The position numbers were made by a program, and so were the translations under genes. DNA of 64,000 nt from JAPLJU01 sp036725345 (GTDB lineage: Bacteria; Desulfobacterota; Syntrophia; Syntrophales; UBA2192). Where the stretch lies: positions 14,543 through 78,542 of the forward strand of contig DAIMEJ010000014.1 in the NCBI GenBank assembly GCA_036725345.1. Direction: 5' to 3'. Of the stretch, positions 24,767-33,697 are shown in pieces. Position 1 is the stretch's first letter. Each line of letters opens with the position of its first letter. The notes under the pieces are model-generated. The model saw only the letters and a list, made by a program, of their open reading frames with translations. It searched no databases and was not told the origin of the DNA.

Positions 24767-25459
24767 CTGAATCCCGATGACCGATCCAGAGTCCTGGCAA
24801 CGGCGCAGCGCAGGGGAGGGGAACTCATCCTCCTCGAAAGGCAGACGCCTGCCGGTGTTCACCACGAGATCCGTATCGACGGTCGCTTCGCCATGTCCAC
24901 GTCGGACGAGGGCACCTCGCGGCTCCTGGCAAGGGCGGCGCTCCGCCTCCTGGGGAAAAAGCGCGATTTGAATGTCCTCGTGGGGGGGCTGGGGCTCGGG
25001 CTCACCCTGAGGGAGGCGCTCGACGACAGTCGCGTGAGGACGGTGACAGTCGCCGAGATCGAAGAGGCCATTATCCGTTGGAATCAGACTCTCCTGCGTG
25101 CGTGCAGCGGCGATGCCCTCTCCGACCCCCGGGTCCGTGTCTTTCACGGTGATGTCCGTCGTCTCTTAGGGGAGTCAGAGGGTGTCTTCGACGCGATCCT
25201 GATGGACGTCGACAACGGCCCGTCGTTCCTGCTTCACGAAGCCAATGTGTCGCTCTATTCGGATGAGGGGATCTGTGCCATGCGGGAGAGCCTCTCCCCG
25301 GGAGGGGTCCTCGCCATCTGGGCGGGTAAGCCCGAACCGAAACTGGAGCGAACGCTCAGCCGGTATTTTGAAGACGTTCGGGTTGAACTCGTCACCGACA
25401 GGGGCACGGCGGACAACATCCCCCCGACGGCTGTCTACACGGCCATGCGCGGGGAATAA
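24767..25459 (+). CDS. Spermidine synthase-like methyltransferase-fold protein, non-ATG start
   Basis: About 230 residues. The SAM/dcSAM-binding strand VLVGGLGLGLTLREAL, AEIEEAIIRWN, the Asp-rich FDAILMDVDNGP and YSDEGICAMRESLSPGGVLAIW are hallmarks of the spermidine-synthase-like fold. The first in-frame ATG (24893) would cut off the conserved N-terminal strands (GGELILLERQT ... HHEIRIDGRFAMS), so the true start must lie upstream. The CTG at 24767 has a GGGAG ribosome site about eight bases before it and is my choice. It is divergent from marR and shares the operator region. It probably transfers an alkyl group, but the substrate is unknown. Confidence 0.75.
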   Translation: MNPDDRSRVLATAQRRGGELILLERQTPAGVHHEIRIDGRFAMSTSDEGTSRLLARAALRLLGKKRDLNVLVGGLGLGLTLREALDDSRVRTVTVAEIEEAIIRWNQTLLRACSGDALSDPRVRVFHGDVRRLLGESEGVFDAILMDVDNGPSFLLHEANVSLYSDEGICAMRESLSPGGVLAIWAGKPEPKLERTLSRYFEDVRVELVTDRGTADNIPPTAVYTAMRGE

Positions 25460-25524
25460 GTTCGCTCCCCGGTCCTTGCCGTATGCCTTGAAACACGCCG
25501 AGGGCTGTTTCCCACCGCTCCAGG

Positions 25525-26292
25525 TTACCGCTCGTCGTCGATTCTGCGCTTGACCGTCGAGGGGGGGAGGGCTGCGGAGGGTGGAACCGGTGGTGCGGGC
25601 GCCGGTCTGACCGCCTCGGAGAGATCGGGTTCCGGGGGTGCGCCGCAGTACTTCACCTTGTCGTAATGGAGGGTATCGACTTTACAGGGATCGTAGGATT
25701 CACGTGCCCACGTCTCACCCTGGTAAATTATATTGAAGAATTCGGTCATTGCGGGGTACATGTCCGGGACGTGGCCATAGTAGACATCAAGCTGTCTGGA
25801 GGCTTCTTTCTTCGACAATTTCATGTAATCAAAGGCAAAGACCGCCGCCGCCAGCCCCGTACGGTCGGCGCCGGCCATGCAGTGGACGAGGATGGGCCTT
25901 GGAAGGTCCCTGTAGGCGTCAAGAAGGCTCAACACCTCGGACCTGTGAGGGAGGCGTCCCGCCGACATCGATATGTCCGTGCGTTTCAGGCCACAATCTT
26001 CCGATACAATCAGTTCATTGTCATACCAGTTCTGTCCGGGGCTCTTACCCCGGAGGTTGAGGACACTCTCGATGCCGTATGTTTTGACTATCGTCTCCAG
26101 ATCGACGCCCGTCGGCTGAGCAGACCGGTACAGTGCATCTTTTTCTACCGTGTAAAAATTGAGAGAATCGTGGCTGTAAAGGAGCTGTTTAATCGTCTGA
26201 CAGCCGCCGAGAAGAAAGGAGATCCCGACGAGCAAAAGGAACACCGGCCTGAAACGCTTCACGATCCGTCCGCAAGAGCATTTATTTTTCAT
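25525..26292 (-). CDS. Dual-specificity/tyrosine phosphatase-like lipoprotein
   Basis: 255 residues. A signal with lipobox FLLGGC (Cys31) indicates a lipoprotein on the periplasmic side. The phosphatase loop is complete: HCMAGADRTG, the Cys-x5-Arg signature with a nucleophilic Cys and Arg, preceded by YGIESVLNLRG typical of the family. The C-terminal 50 residues are Pro/Ala-rich and probably disordered. Bacterial relatives dephosphorylate proteins, inositol phosphates or lipid phosphates. It stands alone, convergent with the spermidine-synthase-like gene. Confidence 0.85.
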   Translation of the reverse strand: MKNKCSCGRIVKRFRPVFLLLVGISFLLGGCQTIKQLLYSHDSLNFYTVEKDALYRSAQPTGVDLETIVKTYGIESVLNLRGKSPGQNWYDNELIVSEDCGLKRTDISMSAGRLPHRSEVLSLLDAYRDLPRPILVHCMAGADRTGLAAAVFAFDYMKLSKKEASRQLDVYYGHVPDMYPAMTEFFNIIYQGETWARESYDPCKVDTLHYDKVKYCGAPPEPDLSEAVRPAPAPPVPPSAALPPSTVKRRIDDER

Positions 26293-26446
26293 GGCCCATC
26301 CTCCTTTATAAAGACCGTGGTGGGCCGACGGCTTCCCCTGTCGCGACGACCCGACCCCGTCCTGTATTCAGCGGCATTCAAGCACGGCCGTGTCAGCGAA
26401 CCGAATAGATTATGAGTTTCAAAGTGAGCCCCTGACCGGTTCTGCA

Positions 26447-26860
26447 CTAGCGATCATACTCGCCGGCCGCTTCCGGTTGATAGGTGACCTTCACGACGCG
26501 GAGCGTGAGTCTTCGCCCACCCGGCAATTGCCAGTCTATGGATTGCCCTTCCGAGAGACCGATGAGAGCGCTGCCCATGGGCGACAGGATGGACACCCGG
26601 TTCCTGTCGATATCCGCCCCGGAGGGATAGACCAGCGTAAAATGATACTCTTTGCCGGTTTTTTCATCGACACACGTGGCGGAGGAGTTCATGGTGACGA
26701 CACCCGGCGGCATCTCTTCCGGCTCCACGATCAGGGCGCGGTCCAGTTCTTCCCGGAGCTGTTCGAGTGCCGGAAGGCGCTTCGAAGAAGAAGATTCGAG
26801 CACGCTTTCAATCCGCTCCAGATCGGCGCGGGATATGGTGATGGGTGGCTTGGCAGCCAT
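26447..26860 (-). CDS. rnk: Rnk-type nucleoside diphosphate kinase regulator (GreA/GreB family)
   Basis: 137 residues. A short N-terminal coiled coil (ITISRADLERIESVLES) replaces the long one of GreA, and the C-terminal GreA/GreB domain is clear: VTMNSSATCVDEKTGKEYHFTLVYP, ILSPMGSALIGLSEGQSIDW, LTLRVVKVTYQPEA. The length and layout match Rnk, which binds RNA polymerase but lacks the cleavage-stimulating tip. It lies 19 bases after an isochorismatase-like gene on the same strand, so the two are probably co-transcribed. Confidence 0.9.
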   Translation of the reverse strand: MAAKPPITISRADLERIESVLESSSSKRLPALEQLREELDRALIVEPEEMPPGVVTMNSSATCVDEKTGKEYHFTLVYPSGADIDRNRVSILSPMGSALIGLSEGQSIDWQLPGGRRLTLRVVKVTYQPEAAGEYDR

Positions 26861-26879
26861 CTGAGAACGGTTCCCCCTT

Positions 26880-27443
26880 TCAGGAAGATCGGTAAATCCT
26901 TTTTTCGATGGTGTCCTTTGTGCTCATCACCCTGGCGTAGACGGAACCCAGGGCGGCGAGAAACGCCCCGTGGACATGGGTTGCGGGGATGGTGATTTCT
27001 TTGAATTGGTGTGACCTCGTCGCGCAGGCATCGTGGGCGACAAGGCACTGGAAACCGTAATCGAAAGCCGCCCTCACAGTTGCGTCGATGCACATGCTCG
27101 TCATCATGCCGCACACCAGAAGCCGTCCGACCTGCTCTTTTTTCAGGTGATCCAGAAGCCCCGTCTCCCGGAAACTGTTCGGGTAGTGTTTCCGGATAAC
27201 GGTTTCACCGGGCAGCGGCCGGACGTTTTCATGGATGAGAGCGCCTTCAGTGTCCGGCAGGAAAAAGGCAGCCCCCTTTTGGGCGGAGATGTGCTGAACG
27301 AAAAAAACGGGCAATTTTTCGGCTCGAAAAAGCTCGAGAAGCTCTTTTGCCCTCAGGCTTGCCTCGGTGCTCCCCTCGAGTTCCATTTTGCCTTTCGGAA
27401 AGTAGTCGTTCTGAATGTCGACGATCAGCAGAGCTGTCTTCAT
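26880..27443 (-). CDS. Isochorismatase-family cysteine hydrolase
   Basis: 187 residues starting at the ATG at 27443, where the family's opening MKTALLIVDIQNDYFP begins. The triad is visible: Asp10 (VDIQND), a Lys in the region after HENVRPLPGETVIRKHY, and Cys in VCGMMTSMCIDATVRAAFDYG. Enzymes of this type hydrolyse amides, esters or vinyl ethers such as isochorismate, nicotinamide or N-carbamoyl compounds. No residue here decides the substrate. It precedes rnk by 19 bases. Confidence 0.9.
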   Translation of the reverse strand: MKTALLIVDIQNDYFPKGKMELEGSTEASLRAKELLELFRAEKLPVFFVQHISAQKGAAFFLPDTEGALIHENVRPLPGETVIRKHYPNSFRETGLLDHLKKEQVGRLLVCGMMTSMCIDATVRAAFDYGFQCLVAHDACATRSHQFKEITIPATHVHGAFLAALGSVYARVMSTKDTIEKRIYRSS

Positions 27444-27487
27444 GAGAATGTCCTGTCCGGTTCTCCAAGGAATATTGGTCTGCGATA

Positions 27488-28342
27488 TTACGGGTTTCTC
27501 ACGTTGAAGGCGTTGCACTGCGCGAAATCGCCCGTCTCGAGACCCCGCTTGAACCATCGAACCCGCTGCTCGGAGCTGCCGTGGGTGAAGGAGTCGGGAA
27601 CGACGTGACCCCGCGTCTGTTTCTGGATGCGGTCATCGCCGATAGCGCTGGCGGCATTCAGGGCCTCATCGATATCCCCCGACTCGATAATCTGCCGGGC
27701 CTTGTCTGCGCGATGCGCCCACAGGCCTGCGAAGCAGTCCGCCTGGAGTTCCGTCCGGACGGAAAGGTCGTTTGACCGTACTTCATCGACACGGCTCCGC
27801 ATCTCCTGAACCTTCTGCATAATGCCGAGCTGGTTCTGTACGTGGTGTCCGACTTCGTGGGCGATGACGTAAGCCTGGGCAAAGTCTCCCGGCGCCCTGA
27901 ACCGCTCCTTGAGATCGCGGTAGAATACCAGATCGATGTACACTGTTTCATCCAGCGGGCAGTAGAAGGGACCCATGGCGGCCTGGGCGAACCCGCAGGC
28001 GGACTGGACGGCGTCTGAAAAGAGGACCAGCCTGGGTTCCCGGTAGGTCTGTCCCCCTTCGCGGAAGATTTCACGCCATGTATCCTCGGTGTCCGCGAGG
28101 ACAACGGAGACGAACCGGGACTCCTCGTCCTGTCCCGCGGGCTTGCCTGCTGACTGTTCCACGGACGGGGGGCTTCCGGTTGTGGGCATCTGATTCAGGA
28201 TGATGCTCGGATCCACCCCGAAATAGAGTGCAACCAGCACGAGCAGAATGGTCCCGATGCCACCTCCCATCATGCCTTTGGAGACCGTCATGCCCCGGCG
28301 GTCTTCAACATTATCACTTTCTCTTCCCCCTCTCCATCGCAT
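27488..28342 (-). CDS. Neutral zinc metallopeptidase, YpfJ type
   Basis: 284 residues. The start is the ATG at 28342, eight bases after AGGAGG, and gives the classic opening MRWRGGRESDNVEDRRG. A single membrane segment lies at about 27-42 (GGIGTILLVLVALYFGVD). The peptidase domain has HEVGHH (162-167) and the distal strand DCFAGLWAH. The family is widespread, membrane anchored with the protease domain outside the cytoplasm, and of unknown substrate. The gene lies upstream of the isochorismatase-like gene on the same strand with a 44-base gap. Confidence 0.92.
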   Translation of the reverse strand: MRWRGGRESDNVEDRRGMTVSKGMMGGGIGTILLVLVALYFGVDPSIILNQMPTTGSPPSVEQSAGKPAGQDEESRFVSVVLADTEDTWREIFREGGQTYREPRLVLFSDAVQSACGFAQAAMGPFYCPLDETVYIDLVFYRDLKERFRAPGDFAQAYVIAHEVGHHVQNQLGIMQKVQEMRSRVDEVRSNDLSVRTELQADCFAGLWAHRADKARQIIESGDIDEALNAASAIGDDRIQKQTRGHVVPDSFTHGSSEQRVRWFKRGLETGDFAQCNAFNVRNP

Positions 28343-28434
28343 GACCAACCTCCTCAAAACTTTGCGTTGTCGTTCTTATTCCCAGAGCGATCCATGTCCT
28401 GTCCACAGGCGTTTTGTTTTTTCAACCATCCCTG

Positions 28435-29079
28435 TTACTGCTTCGCCGGCGTGAAGGACGGGATGCACTGTTTTTCGGGATATTTACCGGTGACCTTCTC
28501 GTAAAAGGAGCGGATGAATTCCATATCGGTTTCGATGATTCCTGTTGGCTTGAATACAGGGCCGATTCCGCCCGCCTTTCTCAGATAGTCGATGAAGGCC
28601 AGCACGATGGGAACATCAGCGCCCCGTGCAATGTGATAGAATCCGCTTTTCCAGTGAGCGACCTTTTTGCGCGTCCCTTCGGGGGCCACGACCATGGTGA
28701 GATTTTTCCGTTCCTTAAAAATCTGGACAATCTGCGCTACGACATCGCTCGACCTGGACCGATCGATCGGAATGCCGCCGAGCCATCTGACGAATCCGTG
28801 AAAAGGCCATCGGAAGAGGCTGTCCTTTCCCAGCCAGTAGCCTCTCAGCTTGAGGTCGAACGCAAAGGCGAGCCCGATGGGAAAATCCCAGTTTGATGTG
28901 TGCGGGGCCACGATGAGGACGTACTTCGGGATATCAGGCAGACTCCCCTCCCTGCGCCACCCGATCATTTTCAGGTACAGGATGGCCAGCCCGCGCAGGA
29001 TATCCTTCAGGACGGGGATGTCAAATATCGTGTATGGCGTGGGACCTATGGTCTGTTCAGCCGTCTTTGCCGGGTCCAT
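28435..29079 (-). CDS. Lysophospholipid acyltransferase family protein
   Basis: 214 residues from the ATG at 29079; a TTG nine bases upstream sits closer to the GAGGA site and is also possible. The acyltransferase motifs are present: APHTSNWD (His60, Asp65) and APEGTRKK further on. The text WDFPIGLAFAFDL and FVRWLGGIPIDRS is typical of the short 1-acyl-glycerol-3-phosphate acyltransferase-like branch found in many bacteria. It should act at the inner membrane in phospholipid synthesis or remodelling. It is followed by the YpfJ-type gene about 90 bases on. Confidence 0.88.
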   Translation of the reverse strand: MDPAKTAEQTIGPTPYTIFDIPVLKDILRGLAILYLKMIGWRREGSLPDIPKYVLIVAPHTSNWDFPIGLAFAFDLKLRGYWLGKDSLFRWPFHGFVRWLGGIPIDRSRSSDVVAQIVQIFKERKNLTMVVAPEGTRKKVAHWKSGFYHIARGADVPIVLAFIDYLRKAGGIGPVFKPTGIIETDMEFIRSFYEKVTGKYPEKQCIPSFTPAKQ

Positions 29080-29544
29080 GCTGACCAATATTCCTCAAAT
29101 GCGCCTTTCTGTCAATATGCAACAGGGGGCTTGCATCGTGGGGTCAAAGGGGTAGACCACTTCTGGTTCCTGTGGATATGGTTGATATGGACGGTTCGCC
29201 CCGGCTTTGCCGGCCACCAGGGCGGTAATGGCAACCCCTCGGTATGCCTCGGGAATACGGACTGGTAGCTCGTCGGGATCGGGGGGAAAGGTGTGCATGC
29301 ACGACCGGGCGGGCAGGACCCCTGTCTCCGCCGGATCCCTGCCGAGGGAAGGGTTGTCGGCTGCGGGGGCTGCAGGGCCCGCTTCGTGCCTTTAAAAACA
29401 GGGATGTAAGAAAAAGGGTGTCCCCGGCCCTCAGACTTCCGATGGCTTCCTCTGATGAGCGGTCCTATATCGGCGGGCCGACAGGGTCAACGACCGTGAT
29501 GTACTCAGGACCGGGTTCGTGATGCAGCGCACTCAACGGGTCGG
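29080..29544. other. Long intergenic region without a supported gene
   Basis: About 460 bases between the acyltransferase start and the cupin stop. A minus-strand frame at 29095-29298 (67 codons) has a fairly protein-like composition, but I find no ribosome site or family match. No terminator with a T-run, tRNA or repeat is evident. It may contain a decayed gene. Confidence 0.4.
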
Positions 29545-29895
29545 TCACTCGTATTCTTTAGGGACGGCGCAGATCATCACCATGGGATGCTTGGATGACG
29601 TGTTCCTGTAGCGGTGCTTTTCATTCGGCAGCACCAGGGCGAAATCGCCTTTTTTCACGGGGCGCTCGTTGCCCTTTTCATCCATGAGGGCTCCTTCCCC
29701 TTCGATGATGTAGTTGAGATGTTCGGAAACGTGCGTGTGGTAAGGCGTGTGGCCGCCCGGCATGATCGTGAACACGCGGAAAGAAAAGACAGGCGAGCCA
29801 TCCGCCTTGGAAATGGGAAGCTGCTTCCAGACGTCCTTCGCGCCCTCCATCGTCATCCTTGTTTTTTCCAGGTTGTCGAGGCTTTTGATTATCAT
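29545..29895 (-). CDS. Cupin-domain protein
   Basis: 116 residues from the ATG at 29895 after a GGAGGG site. The two cupin motifs are complete: PGGHTPYHTHVSEHLNYIIEGEG (metal-binding His/His/Glu-type residues) and GDFALVLPNEKHRYRN with the last His. A single small beta-barrel of this kind binds a divalent metal and often acts as an isomerase, dioxygenase or ligand sensor. Nothing in the sequence identifies the ligand. It lies downstream of the QueG-like gene on the same strand with a 63-base gap. Confidence 0.87.
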   Translation of the reverse strand: MIIKSLDNLEKTRMTMEGAKDVWKQLPISKADGSPVFSFRVFTIMPGGHTPYHTHVSEHLNYIIEGEGALMDEKGNERPVKKGDFALVLPNEKHRYRNTSSKHPMVMICAVPKEYE

Positions 29896-29958
29896 ATATC
29901 CCTCCAAATTTGATTTGCCCGGGTTTTTCCTTTCCGTTCCCGAGCCGTTTCTGTGTTG

Positions 29959-31083
29959 TCACAGCGGTATATGCCCGAGGGCTGAACGGATCTCCGTTAT
30001 GACGAGGCCGTCTTCCTTCGAGAGGTGTATCTCCAACGTCTTTTTTGCCGCGGGGCCCCCGATGCGGCCCAGGGCCCATGCGGCCATGGCCCGCACCCGC
30101 TCGTCCGCGTTTTCACTGAGGGCAGCGGCCAGATCCGGGATATAGCGGTCATCTCGGCTGTTCCCCATGGCCCGGGCGGCATTCATGTGCCAGCGCCAGA
30201 GATCCTTGTCGGCCATGTAGAACATGTGGGGCCGGACCCGGCTGCCAAAGAATTCCCGGTCCATCTTGAGAAGACAGGAAATGTTGAAGTCCGCGGCCTT
30301 GGCCGCAACCCTTTCGTTGATCGGTCGTTCCCGCGCCATCCAGGGGATATTTCTGGGGCATACATTCTGGCAGCGGTCACATCCATATACCCACGTCCCC
30401 ATGGGTTCCCGAAGTTCCACGGGTGTCAGGCCCCGGCCGAAATAAGTCAGAAATGCGATACAGCGCCTCGGCTCGAGTCTGTTCGGTCCGCGAATGGCCT
30501 GGGTGGGGCAGGCCGCGATGCATGCATTCCGGCACCATTCGGGACATCCGACAGCGACCGTCGGCGGATCGGGGGAAAACTCCCTGTCGATGATAATCGG
30601 GAGCGGCACAACCCAGGAACTGTGTCCCGCGACCCGGTGGGCGTAGAGAAAATTGTTCTTCCCGAAATCTCCCAGGCCGGCCCTGGCGGCGGCCAGACGC
30701 TGCGGCGCGTTGAAGGGAGCCGCGGAGGCAATACCCTTGTGCCGGAGGAATTCCCGGAGCAGCCTTAATCTCCCGGTCATGCCGTCTTTGGTGACGCGAT
30801 CGTCGTCGAGGTAACATCGGCCAAAATGGCCCTCGAGGGCCGGTGGGCAGGTTTTCTCAAGGTAACTCTCCAGGAGGACGACGATGGCTTTCGCCTCAGG
30901 CAGGGCTTTCCTCGGGTCCGTGCCGCCCGCGAGGTCCAGACCACCGGCCAAGGTCCAGGCGTAAGACTCTTTTCGTTCCTCGAGGATCCCTTGCTGGGAG
31001 GTAAAAGGTTCCGCCGTCGTGAAGCCGATATCGGCGAATCCCAGTTCCAGCGCCTTCTCGATAACGTCCCGTTTCGTCAGCAT
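29959..31083 (-). CDS. QueG-like epoxyqueuosine reductase family protein with HEAT repeats
   Basis: 374 residues from the ATG at 31083 after CAGGAG. The N-terminal domain has the QueG layout (LGFADIGFTTAEPF; ARAGLGDFGKNNFLYAHRVAG). The iron-sulfur part includes CPTQAIRGPNRLEPRRCIAFLTYF and YGCDRCQNVCPRN, close to QueG. The C-terminal HEAT_PBS repeats (DDRYIPDLAAALSENADERV, AWALGRIGG) are also as in QueG. One difference is the first cluster: spacing is C-x3-C-x3-C-x3-CP instead of C-x2-C-x2-C-x3-CP. It may be the QueG of this organism, the last step of queuosine synthesis, or a diverged relative. Confidence 0.78.
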   Translation of the reverse strand: MLTKRDVIEKALELGFADIGFTTAEPFTSQQGILEERKESYAWTLAGGLDLAGGTDPRKALPEAKAIVVLLESYLEKTCPPALEGHFGRCYLDDDRVTKDGMTGRLRLLREFLRHKGIASAAPFNAPQRLAAARAGLGDFGKNNFLYAHRVAGHSSWVVPLPIIIDREFSPDPPTVAVGCPEWCRNACIAACPTQAIRGPNRLEPRRCIAFLTYFGRGLTPVELREPMGTWVYGCDRCQNVCPRNIPWMARERPINERVAAKAADFNISCLLKMDREFFGSRVRPHMFYMADKDLWRWHMNAARAMGNSRDDRYIPDLAAALSENADERVRAMAAWALGRIGGPAAKKTLEIHLSKEDGLVITEIRSALGHIPL

Positions 31084-31225
31084 CCTGAAATCTCCTGCCC
31101 GATTCACTCATTTGTACCAGATTTAAGCGTTCATTTCATCTGGTACGTCATTAAAAATTTCCGGAGCAAGGACAAAAAATTGAAAGTGGGGAAGAAGAAC
31201 TGCCGGAAGGTTCTTTGGCCGTTTC

Positions 31226-32356
31226 TCAGCGAGGACCGGACAGGGACGCCGTCCCCCCTCTGGCCCCTTTTTTGACAAACACGGGTGTTCGGACTTCTCT
31301 TGTTTTTTCTTCCAGCCAGTACCCTTTTTTCTGATCGTAGGTTTTGATGACGACCCTGTTCGGGTAGAGAAAGAAGGAGTTGGTCCATATGTTGTCGTGC
31401 GCACCCACCCCCAGACCGGCGTGGGATACAAAGCTTCTGCCGTCCATGTCGGTATTGTGAACGTTCAGAACCCGCCCTTCGTAAAGGTTGACGTTGTGGA
31501 CGTAGTTGATGTTCTCCGGCGCCGTGTGGATGTGTCCCGAAACCCACATAAAGACCTGCGGGTTGCGATTGATGATCCTCTTGATCTCGCCGGCGGGCTG
31601 GGCGGCGAAAAAGTGGTTGAACAGCGCGACGATGTTACTGCCCGTGAGGGTTCCTTTCAGCGGCGCGTGATAGAAAACAATGGTCGGGGTGGTTTTGTTC
31701 GCTTCCAGTTCGGCCTCGAACCACTCGAGCTGTTTTTGCGACATCGCCGCGTGATAATTGGAATAAAGGCTGTCTACGGACAGAAAAACGAGCAGATAGT
31801 GCCGGAGCTTCTTGCTGTAATATATTTCCTTCAACCCGAAGGTTTCTTTGAATCGATTGAGCTTGATCGCCCGTTCCTCAGTGAACCCCTTTCTTTTTCC
31901 CTCTACAAAGGAGTCCTGTTCGTAAAGGTAATCGTGGTTTCCTGTTACGGGGTAAAACGGTTTCTTGAGGCGGGACAGGAATTCTTTTGCGAAGGCGTAT
32001 TCCTCCTCGCTTCCCTTCCTGTCGCAGATGTCGCCCAGGATAACCACTGAGTCGACATCGGACCAGGAATTGACATTTTCAACGGCCTTCTCTTTCGCTT
32101 CCAGGTTTCTTCCGGGAAGGTGAAGGTCCGAAAAAACAACGATGTGGTGATAAGGATTCCCACCCGCCGTGACAGGGCTGAGGAAGCCGTCCGCTGCGGA
32201 TAGGAGGAGAATAGCAAGGAGGGCGGGAAGGATTTGGAGTGGTCTGCGGCTCCACGCTCCTGGGACGGAAGCTTTCCGGGGTGGCATCGGGTGGAATATA
32301 GGGTCCCGCTTTTTTGTATCAGCGGGGCGGTAAGCAGCCTTAATCTTTTGCATCAT
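31226..32356 (-). CDS. Exported metallophosphoesterase
   Basis: 376 residues. A basic N-terminus and hydrophobic segment (about 40-58) form a signal anchor or long signal peptide; an in-frame ATG at 32287 would give a more usual signal. The calcineurin-type motifs follow in order: FSDLHLPG, ILGDICDRKG, VTGNHDYLYE, FYHAPLKG and VSGHIHTAPEN, giving a complete two-metal site. A C-terminal beta-rich region ends in a basic tail. It should hydrolyse a phosphomonoester or diester outside the cytoplasm; the substrate is unknown. Confidence 0.87.
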   Translation of the reverse strand: MMQKIKAAYRPADTKKRDPIFHPMPPRKASVPGAWSRRPLQILPALLAILLLSAADGFLSPVTAGGNPYHHIVVFSDLHLPGRNLEAKEKAVENVNSWSDVDSVVILGDICDRKGSEEEYAFAKEFLSRLKKPFYPVTGNHDYLYEQDSFVEGKRKGFTEERAIKLNRFKETFGLKEIYYSKKLRHYLLVFLSVDSLYSNYHAAMSQKQLEWFEAELEANKTTPTIVFYHAPLKGTLTGSNIVALFNHFFAAQPAGEIKRIINRNPQVFMWVSGHIHTAPENINYVHNVNLYEGRVLNVHNTDMDGRSFVSHAGLGVGAHDNIWTNSFFLYPNRVVIKTYDQKKGYWLEEKTREVRTPVFVKKGARGGTASLSGPR

Positions 32357-32757
32357 GGGACATTACTTGAGTGCCGCCTCTCCTATCACAGTCCGGGGTT
32401 TCAGGCAAGCTGTAAGATTTGTAAAAAAATCAAGTTTCCCCGGCCGGTCGGTGCGGTCTCGGTTCTGAATTCAAATCTTGTTGGAATCACTGGGTTATTC
32501 CCGTGGCGCAGGTATACAGGTGTTTTTAAAACCGGCAGGTACTCGACAGGCCCTGCCGCCGCCTTGCGTTATAGCACTGCAATTTGCCGGCCGGTTTTTG
32601 TCGTTAAGAAATCAAAGGGTGTCTTGTGTGGAAGAACCCGCGCGGGGAGACACGATCAATATTCAGGGCTGACTGTTTGAAGCGGATTCAGCCGTGAAAG
32701 GCCGGTCAAGACGGGTGGCGAATCTCATCGCATCGAAGCGGGAAGAGGCGTTTCGGA
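32357..32757. other. Intergenic region
   Basis: 401 bases between two minus-strand genes. A short hairpin of ggcagg with cctgcc is present near 32534-32557, without a T-run. No coding frame has a convincing start or recognisable product, and no tRNA or repeat is seen. Confidence 0.4.
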
Positions 32758-33669
32758 TCATTCTAATACGTATTGTATTTCCGGCAGCATGCGCCGCACG
32801 CATTCCCTTCCCTCCAGGATGGCCTCCTTTCCCCGGTATGCCTCCAGCAGACCGATGTGCCTTAATTTCGGCGTGAGGTGAATATCCGGGGGATCTCCGG
32901 CCATCCGGCTGCGTGTCACTCTGTCCTGCATGATGTTCAGCGAAAGGGCTATGGAGTCCAGCAGGGCGGGCGGGATATTTTCCGGCTTCGCGCCCGAGAA
33001 CAGGGCGGGGGAATAGCTCTTCAATGTTTTCGTGAATCTGTCTATGATCCCTTCGCTCTCGGCGGGTTCATCTTTTTGCTTCGGGTGTTTCCCCAGGATA
33101 TCCCCGTTCAGGTTAACGGCGATAACGATGTCCGCTCCCAGGGAACGGCAAACAGACACGGGGACGGGATTGACGAGTCCGCCGTCGACCAGCCATTTCC
33201 CCTCGTGCAGAAAGGGCGCAAAGAGACCGGGTATCGAAATCGATGCACGGACGGCTTCCATGACGGGGCCCTGTGTGAACCAGATTTCCCTCCCTGTTTC
33301 CAGATCCGTCGATACGGCCGCGTATACCTTTGTGAGGTTTTCGATGCGATCATTTTCACCGCAAACCTGTCCGGCGAGAAAACCGTCCAGTCTTTCGGTG
33401 TCAATAAAGCCCTTCAGGGACAGGTCCAACTCGAAAAACCGCGCGAATTCAAGTTTGGTGAGAGCGCTGACCCACTCCTCCAGTTTGTCGAGCCTCCCCG
33501 TCACGTAGGACGCCCCGACGAGCGCACCGACAGAACAGCCGCAGACAATGTCCGGGTTAATGCCCACCTCTGAAAGTGCCCGGATCACCCCGATGTGGGC
33601 CCAGCCGCGGGAAGACCCGCTGCCGAGGGCCAAACCGATTCGAAGGGTTGTTTCCCCCGTACTGCTCAT
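32758..33669 (-). CDS. Patatin-like phospholipase (RssA/NTE type)
   Basis: 303 residues from the ATG at 33669; a GTG two codons upstream is an alternative. The oxyanion loop LGSGSSRGWAHIGVI (15-29), the nucleophile elbow GCSVG (Ser46) and the acid VDGGLVNPVP (Asp165) form a complete Ser-Asp dyad. The size and layout match bacterial RssA-like esterases. A C-terminal region (about 220-303) lies beyond the core. It probably acts on membrane lipids from the cytosolic side. Confidence 0.92.
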   Translation of the reverse strand: MSSTGETTLRIGLALGSGSSRGWAHIGVIRALSEVGINPDIVCGCSVGALVGASYVTGRLDKLEEWVSALTKLEFARFFELDLSLKGFIDTERLDGFLAGQVCGENDRIENLTKVYAAVSTDLETGREIWFTQGPVMEAVRASISIPGLFAPFLHEGKWLVDGGLVNPVPVSVCRSLGADIVIAVNLNGDILGKHPKQKDEPAESEGIIDRFTKTLKSYSPALFSGAKPENIPPALLDSIALSLNIMQDRVTRSRMAGDPPDIHLTPKLRHIGLLEAYRGKEAILEGRECVRRMLPEIQYVLE

Positions 33670-33697
33670 GTTCACCTGTTCTTCATGCTGCGGCGGC

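Noticed and set aside
29095..29298. 67-codon minus-strand frame in the gap after the acyltransferase
   Set aside because: The text is protein-like, but there is no ribosome site, no family match and no terminator. It is left as a possible gene remnant.
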